From: Chondrosia reniformis
Lineage: Eukaryota > Porifera > Demospongiae > Chondrillida > Chondrillidae
Direction of reading: 5' to 3'
Length of the DNA stretch: 64,000 nt
Assembly (NCBI GenBank): GCA_947172415.1
Contig: OX359193.1
Location: 2,908,501 to 2,972,500 of the forward strand
How positions within the stretch are numbered: position 1 is the first letter of the stretch; each line of letters starts with the position of its first letter. Below are positions 57,782-64,000 of this stretch, one piece after another. A program made the translations under genes and the position numbers. Under the pieces are notes generated by a model. The model was not told where the DNA came from, made no database searches, and saw only the letters and a program-made list of their open reading frames with translations.

Positions 57782-60700
57782 CTAGTTGTTTGCACTAGTT
57801 TTGTGTACCAGCTGTGTGTACTAGTTGTATGTACTATTTCGAGGTATCAGGTATATGTTTAAGTACTAGATATATAAACTAGCTGTATGGACTACTTAGA
57901 TGTACTAGTTCTATGAAATAGTCGTATGTACTAGTTGTATGCACTAGATGTATGTACTACTTGTATATAGTAGTTGTATGTACCAGGTGTATATACTATT
58001 TATATATACTAGTTATATATGTATGTACTAATTATATGTGGTTGTTGTGTGTACTAGTTAAGTGTACTAGTTGTTTGTACTAGTTGTATGTACTAGTTGT
58101 ATGTACTAGTTGTGTGTATTGGTTGTATGTACGAGTTGTAGGTTCTAGTACTAGTAATACTGGATACTAGGTAATCACTAGCTGCATGTACTAAATTCTT
58201 GTTGTATGTACCACTTGTATGTACTAGTTGTATGAGCTAGTTACTAGTTGTTTGAACTACTCGTATGTACTAGTTGTATGTACTACTTGTATGTACTACT
58301 TGTATGTACTAGCTGTATGTACTAGTTGTATGTACTATTTCCATGTACTAGATATATGGACTAGCTCTGAGTACTAGGTATATGTGGCAGTTCTAATAAA
58401 TAATCGTATGCACTAGTTGTATGTACTAGTTATATGAACTAGTTGTATACACTAGCTGTGTGGAATAGTTTTATGTACTACTTGTATGTACTAGTTGTAT
58501 GTATTAGTTGTATGTACTAGTTGTATGTACTAATTGTGTGAACTAGTTGTATGTATATACTCTTTATATGTACTAGTTGTATGAACTAGTTGTATGTATT
58601 AGTGGTATATACTAGTTGTACGTACTAGTTATAGGTTCTAGTACTAGTAATACTAGGAACTAGTTAGGTACTAGTTGTATGTAAAAGATACTAGTTGTAT
58701 GTACTAGTTGTATGTACTAGTTGTATGTACTAGTTGAATGTACTAGTTTTATGTACTAATTGTATGTACTAGTTACTAAATGTATGAACTAGTTGTATGA
58801 ACTAGTTGCATGTACTAGTTATATGTACTAGTTGCATGTACTAGCTCTTTGTAACAGTTGTATGTACTAGTTGCATGTACTAGCTCTTTGTAACAGTTGT
58901 ATGTACTAGTTGAATGTACTAGTTATATGTGTATGAACTGGTTATATGAACTAGTTGTTTGCAAAAGGTTTATGTACTAGTGATATATATGTGCTAGTTA
59001 TATATACTATATATTGTTCAATGTGCTAATGGTGTGTACTAGTTGTATGTACTAGTTGAATGTACTGGTTGTATGTGCTATTTATATATACTAGTTATGT
59101 GTGTACTAGGTATATGTACTACCTGTATGTACTAATTATTTGTATTAGTTGTATGAAATAGTGATATGTACTAATTAAATGTAATAGTTGATGAAATAAT
59201 CGTCTGCACTAGTTATATGGACTAGTTGTATGTACTAGTTGCATGTACTACTTTTATGTACTTCTTATGTACCAGTAGTATGTACTAGTTGTAGGAACTA
59301 GTTGTATTTACTAGCTATGTACTAGTTGGATATACTAGTTGTACCTACAAGTTGTATACACCAGGTATTTGGGTTATTTATATTGTATTATTATTTATAT
59401 GTGTATGTACTAGTTATATGTGGTAGTTGTGTGTACTAGTTATATGTACTAGTTATGTTGTATGTACTAGTTATATGTACTAGTCGTATGTACTAGTAGT
59501 ATGTACTAGTTGGAGGTTCTAGTACTAGTTACACTAAGTACTAGGTAGGTACGAGTTGTATGTACTAGTGTATGTACTAGTTGTATGTACTAATTGTATG
59601 AACTAGTTTTATGTACTAGTTATATGTGTATGTACTAGTTATATGTAGTAGTTGTGTGTACTAGTTATATGTACTAATTTTAGCTGTATATACTAGTTGT
59701 ATGGACTATTTCTATGTACTAGGTGAATGTGTAAGTACTAGATATATGTACTAGCTCTATGTACTATTCATATACTAGTTCTATGAAATAGTCGTATGTA
59801 CTAGTTGAATGTACTAGTTGTATGTACTAGTTGTATGTACTAGGTGTAGGTTCTAATAGTAGTTATACTAGGTAGAACGTAGGTACTAGTTGTATGTACT
59901 AGAGACTTTGTGTATGAACTAGTTGTATGTACTATTTTTTGTACTTGTTATAGGTATATGTTCTGGTACTATGTACTAGTTGTGTGTACTAGTTGTATGT
60001 ACTAGTTGTAGGTTCTAGTTGTATGTACTAGTTGTATGTACTAGTTATATGTATTATTTGTATGTTGGTGCTATATGTACTAATTATAGGTTCTAAAACT
60101 AGTTATACTAGGTACTAGGTAGGTACTAGTTGAATGTACTAGTTGTATGTACTAGTTGTATGTACTAGTTGTATGTACTAGGTGTAGGTTCTAATAGTAG
60201 TTATACTAGGTAGTACATAGGTAGTTGTATGTACTAGAGACTTTGTGTATGAACTAGTTGTATGTACTACTTTTTGTACTAGTTGTATGTATTAGTTATG
60301 TGTAATTGTTGTATGTACTAGTTATATTTACTAATTGTGGTTACTAATTGTGGTTACTAGTTGTGTGTACTAGTTGGATGGACTAGTTGTATGCATCAGT
60401 AACTAGATGTAGGTACTAGTTGTATGCACTAGTTGTATGTACCATTTCTATGTACTTGTTATAGGTGTATGTGCTAGTTTTATGTAGTAGTTGTGTGTTC
60501 TAGTTATATGTACTAGTTGTGTGTACTAGTTATGTGCTAACAGTATACTATTTACTATTTGTACATAGTAGTTGTTTGTACTAGTTGCTTGGACTATATA
60601 TATGTATTAGTTATAAGTGTATCTACTAGGTATATGTAGTAGTTGTATGTACTAGGTTTATGTTCTAATTTTATGTAGTTTCGTTATGTATTAGTTGTAG

Positions 60701-62815
60701 GTTCTAGTACTAGTTATACCAGGTTTTAGGTCGGTACTAGTTGTATGTACTAGTTGTAGGTTCTAGTTATATGTACTAGCTGTATATACTAATTACTAGT
60801 TGTATGTACTAGTTGTATGTTGTATTTGTATGTTCTAGTTGTATGCACTAATTGTACGTACTAGTTGTACATAGTAGTTGTATGTACTAGTACGAGTTAT
60901 ATTTACTATTTGTAGGTACTAGTTGTATGTACTATTTATATGTACTAGTTAAAAGGGTATGTACTAAATATTTGTACTAATTGTATATACTAGATATATG
61001 TACTAGTTGTATGTACTAGTTGTATGTACTAGCAGTACGTACTACTTGTAGGTTTAAGTACTAGTTATATTAGGTTCTAGATAGCTACTAGTTGTATGTA
61101 CTAGTTGTATGTACTAGTTGTGTGTACTAATTGTATTTACTACTTGTATGTATTAGTTGTACAAACTAGTTGTACGTCCTAGTTGTATGTACTAATTTTA
61201 TGGCCTACTTCTTTATACTAGTTGTGTGTACTAATACTAGTTATAGTTACTAGTTGTAGTACTAGTCATATGCACTAGTTGTATGTACTGGTTTTTTATA
61301 TGTAATAAATGCATATACTTTACTAGTTGTACGTACTGGTACTAGTTATATTAACTAGTTGTTTGTACTACTTGTATGTACTAGTTTTTTGTACTACTTG
61401 TATGTACTACTTGTATGTACTAGTTGTATTAACTAGCTGTATGTACTAAATGTAAGGACTAGTTGTATGTACTAGGTGTATATACTAGAACTAGTTATAC
61501 TTTATAGTTGTAGGTTCTAGTTGTTTGTATTAGTTGTATGTATTAGTTTTATGTACTAATTGTATGTGCTAATTATGAAGTACTCGTTCTATATCCTCGT
61601 TCTCTGTACTAGTTGTAGTACTGGTTTTATGTACTAGTCATTTGTCCTAGTTGTATGTACTAGTTGAATGTACTAATTGTATGTACTAGTTATATGTACT
61701 AATTGTGTGTACTAGTTGTATGTACTAGTTGTATGTCCTAGTTGAATAAATTAGTTATATACTAGTTATTATTATTTATAATTATTAGTTATTATATTTA
61801 TACTAGTTATATACTAGATGTATGTACTAGTTGTATGTACTAGTTGTATGTACTAGTTGTATGTACTAGTTATGTACTAGTTGTATATTCTAATGGTATG
61901 AAGTAGTTGTATGTATTAGTTCTTGTAATATTTACTAGTTGTAGGTAATAGTTGTGTTTACTAGTTGTAAGTACTAGAACAAGTTATATTTACTAGTTCT
62001 AGGTACTAGTTGGATATACTAGTTATATGTTCTAGTTGTATGTACTAGTTACCAGTTGTATGCACTAGTTGTATGCTCTAGTTGTACACACTAGTTTTAC
62101 GTACTAGGTATATTTACTACTTGAATAGTCTAGTTTTAGTACTAGTTGTATGTACTCACTATTAGTTGTATGTACAAGTTGTATGTACTAATTGTATGCA
62201 ATAGTACTAGTTATATTTACTAGTTGTCAGTACTAGTTATATGTACTAGTTAAAGGTAATAGTTGTATATTTTAATTGTATGTGCTAGTTGTTTGTAATA
62301 GTTGTATGTTCTAGTTACTAGTTGTATGCTCTAGCTGTATGCTCTAGTTGTCTGCACTAGTTATATGAACTAGTTATATGTACTAGTTGGATGTTCTAGT
62401 TGTATATACCAGTTGTATGAACTAGGTTTATGTACTAGTTCTATGTACTAGTTGTTGTACTAGTTGTATGTACTAGTTGTATGTAACAGTTCTATGTACT
62501 ACCTGTAGATCTAGTATAATGAACTAGTTGCATGCACTAGTTGTATGTACTTTTTATATATACCAGTTATACATGTATGTTCTAGTTATTTGTCTTAGTT
62601 GTATGTACTAGTTGTATGTACTAATTGTATGGACTCTTTTTTTGTACTAGATATATGTTCTAGTTGTATGTAATAGTTCTATGTACTACTTGTATTTCTA
62701 GTATAATGTACTAGTTGAATGTATTAGTTGTGTGTACTATATTTATATAGTACACACAACTATTATATTTATATATTATATAAGTGTATGTTCTAGTTAC
62801 ATGTACTACGCTAGT
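57782..62815 (+). repeat. 13-bp satellite, block 10
   Basis: The longest uninterrupted tract, about 385 units. The composite marker (GGTTCTAGTACTAGTTATAC-like, followed by AGGTACTAGGTAGGTACTAG) recurs near 58140, 58635, 59515, 60090, 60700 and 61055, suggesting higher-order units of a few hundred base pairs. 59815-59935 repeats at 60160-60270. It ends near 62808, where unrelated sequence begins (GCTAGTGGAACATCTCC). Confidence 0.95.
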
Positions 62816-63210
62816 GGAACATCTCCACACTTCCGGGAATTTTCAATATTCAGTCGCTAACTAAAACTCTCTTTTAATTTATTGTATTTTACGGTAGAAA
62901 CATCGTATCGCTAAACAAATTATATAGATTTGAAGCGCTATGCTTTCTTAATATTTTGGTATCCACGGCGTCATGTTTGCAGGCTTAAAAAAGAAGGTAA
63001 GCGGCTGTAAGTGAGAGGTGCCAAATCGTCAAAAATGCTTTATTAGACAGTGGAAAAGAATAAATGGTGACAGCAATCTATAAAGGACAATGATATCTAA
63101 CGATTGTATGAATACTCCTTTTAAATTCCCTTTAGTTTTTGAATTATAATCGAAAACGTATTTTCGTACCTTTATCGGGCGCCTCTAGTACTTCATATCC
63201 CAGTTAAACA
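62816..63210. other. Unique-looking spacer between two tandem arrays
   Basis: About 400 bp with no open frame of note and no repeat that I can match elsewhere in the window. It links the end of the 13-bp satellite to the start of the 22-24-bp minisatellite. Confidence 0.55.
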
Positions 63211-63214
63211 AGGG

Positions 63215-64000
63215 AATATTCCAGGAGTATAGGATATATTTGGCAAACATTATGGGATATATTTATAAAAATATGCTATAAATTGGGTAACAGCTGTGGG
63301 ATATAATGTAAGGCAATAGGTTATTTTATGGGATATATTCGGCAAAAACTTGGGCTTATATTTGGTAAAAATTATGGGAAATATTATGGGATATATTGGT
63401 TTAAAATTGTTCAATATATTTGGCAAAACTTTGGGATATACTGGTCCATTGAATATATAAATCAAAAACTATGTGATATATTAGGCAAAATTGTGGGATA
63501 TGTAAGGCAAAAAGTAGGGATATACTATGGGATATATTTGTTAAAAGCTATGGGATATATTTGCCAAAAACTATGGGTATATTGGGTAAATTATGGGATA
63601 TATTATGGTATATAATTAGCAATATTTTAAAATTATTGCATATATTTGGCTAAAATTATGGGATATAGTTGGTAATATGTGGGATATACTTGGCAAAAAC
63701 TATGTGATATATTGGTCTAAGACGATAGATAATTATATGGGATGTATTCGGCAAAAACAATAGGATATATTCCAAAGAACTATGGGATATATTGGGCAAA
63801 ACTATGGGATATATTTGGCTAAGACTATAGGTTATATTATGGGATATATTTAGCAAAAATTATCTGATATCTTTGGAAAAAATATGGTATATATTGGGAA
63901 AACTATGGGATATATTGGGCTAAGACTCTAGGTTATTTAGTTGGATATATTCGGCCAAAAGTATGGGATATATTGGGCAAAAATTATGGAATATATTATG
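63215..64000 (+). repeat. Minisatellite, 22-24-bp unit (TATGGGATATATTTGGCAAA)
   Basis: More than 30 diverged units of the form TATGGGATATATTKGGCAAA plus AAC/AAT, running off the window end. Both strands stay open over parts (63328-63615 plus; 63465-63250 and 63856-63656 minus), giving GYI/YGIY-rich peptides on the plus strand and ISH/YIP-rich on the minus; these are by-products of a repeat without stop codons, not evidence of a gene. Confidence 0.9.

Noticed and set aside
23001..62815. CRISPR array
   Set aside because: Short repeats are directly tandem and degenerate, with no unique spacers; the sequence is eukaryotic.
23001..62815. Telomeric repeat
   Set aside because: The 13-bp unit is not TTAGGG-like, is heavily diverged and is full of transposons.
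63250..63856. Protein-coding gene in the 22-24-bp repeat
   Set aside because: Open reading on both strands comes from a stop-poor repeat unit; frames shift between units and no start context or domain is seen.

Overview
This is a eukaryotic, AT-rich, intron-style intergenic window made almost entirely of transposable-element debris and tandem repeats. I see no convincing host gene, tRNA or rRNA. The mix of elements suggests an invertebrate metazoan, perhaps a sponge, cnidarian or similar marine animal: CR1/L2-like and RTE-like LINEs, a Penelope-like RT with GIY-YIG remnants, a THAP plus DDE_4 ISL2EU-type transposon, a pogo/Tigger element, a HIRAN-domain ORF, and a LINE with a C-terminal restriction-like endonuclease (REL). 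The species cannot be named from sequence alone.

Layout. 0-7.7 kb: weak LINE remnants, an RTE-like endonuclease/RT fragment, several dispersed repeats and a foldback palindrome. 7.7-14.1 kb: a CR1/L2-like LINE with a CCAAT tail, inserted into a Ty3/Gypsy relic that has lost its RT/RNase H, followed by a reverse-strand Penelope-like RT with a YIDD box. 15.5-17.2 kb: a decayed THAP/ISL2EU transposon with recognisable terminal repeats. 18.6-21 kb: a reverse-strand CR1/L2-like LINE. 22.1-24.1 kb: reverse-strand RTE-like fragments.

23.0-62.8 kb: about 22 kb of a diverged 13-bp satellite (consensus TAGTTGTATGTAC) broken by ten or so insertions. These are four segments of one REL-endonuclease LINE, all on the plus strand; a Tigger transposon at 32.19-34.90 kb with a second, intact, divergently oriented HIRAN-type ORF; an IS630/Tc1-like DDE transposon at 42.82-45.63 kb; two MITEs; an RTE fragment; and a Penelope C-terminal inverted duplication fused to one LINE copy. 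63.2 kb to the end: an unrelated minisatellite of about 22-24 bp.

The most interesting material is the satellite and its colonists. The LINE copy at 47.26-51.58 kb is bracketed by a 15-bp target-site duplication, and a paralogous empty site lies at 42.47 kb. Two other LINE segments are the two halves of one element in circularly permuted order, sharing a breakpoint. The Tigger element appears to carry a HIRAN-domain cargo gene that stayed open while the transposase collected stop codons. All coordinates and homologies come from reading the sequence by eye and from remembered family motifs; no database search was run.
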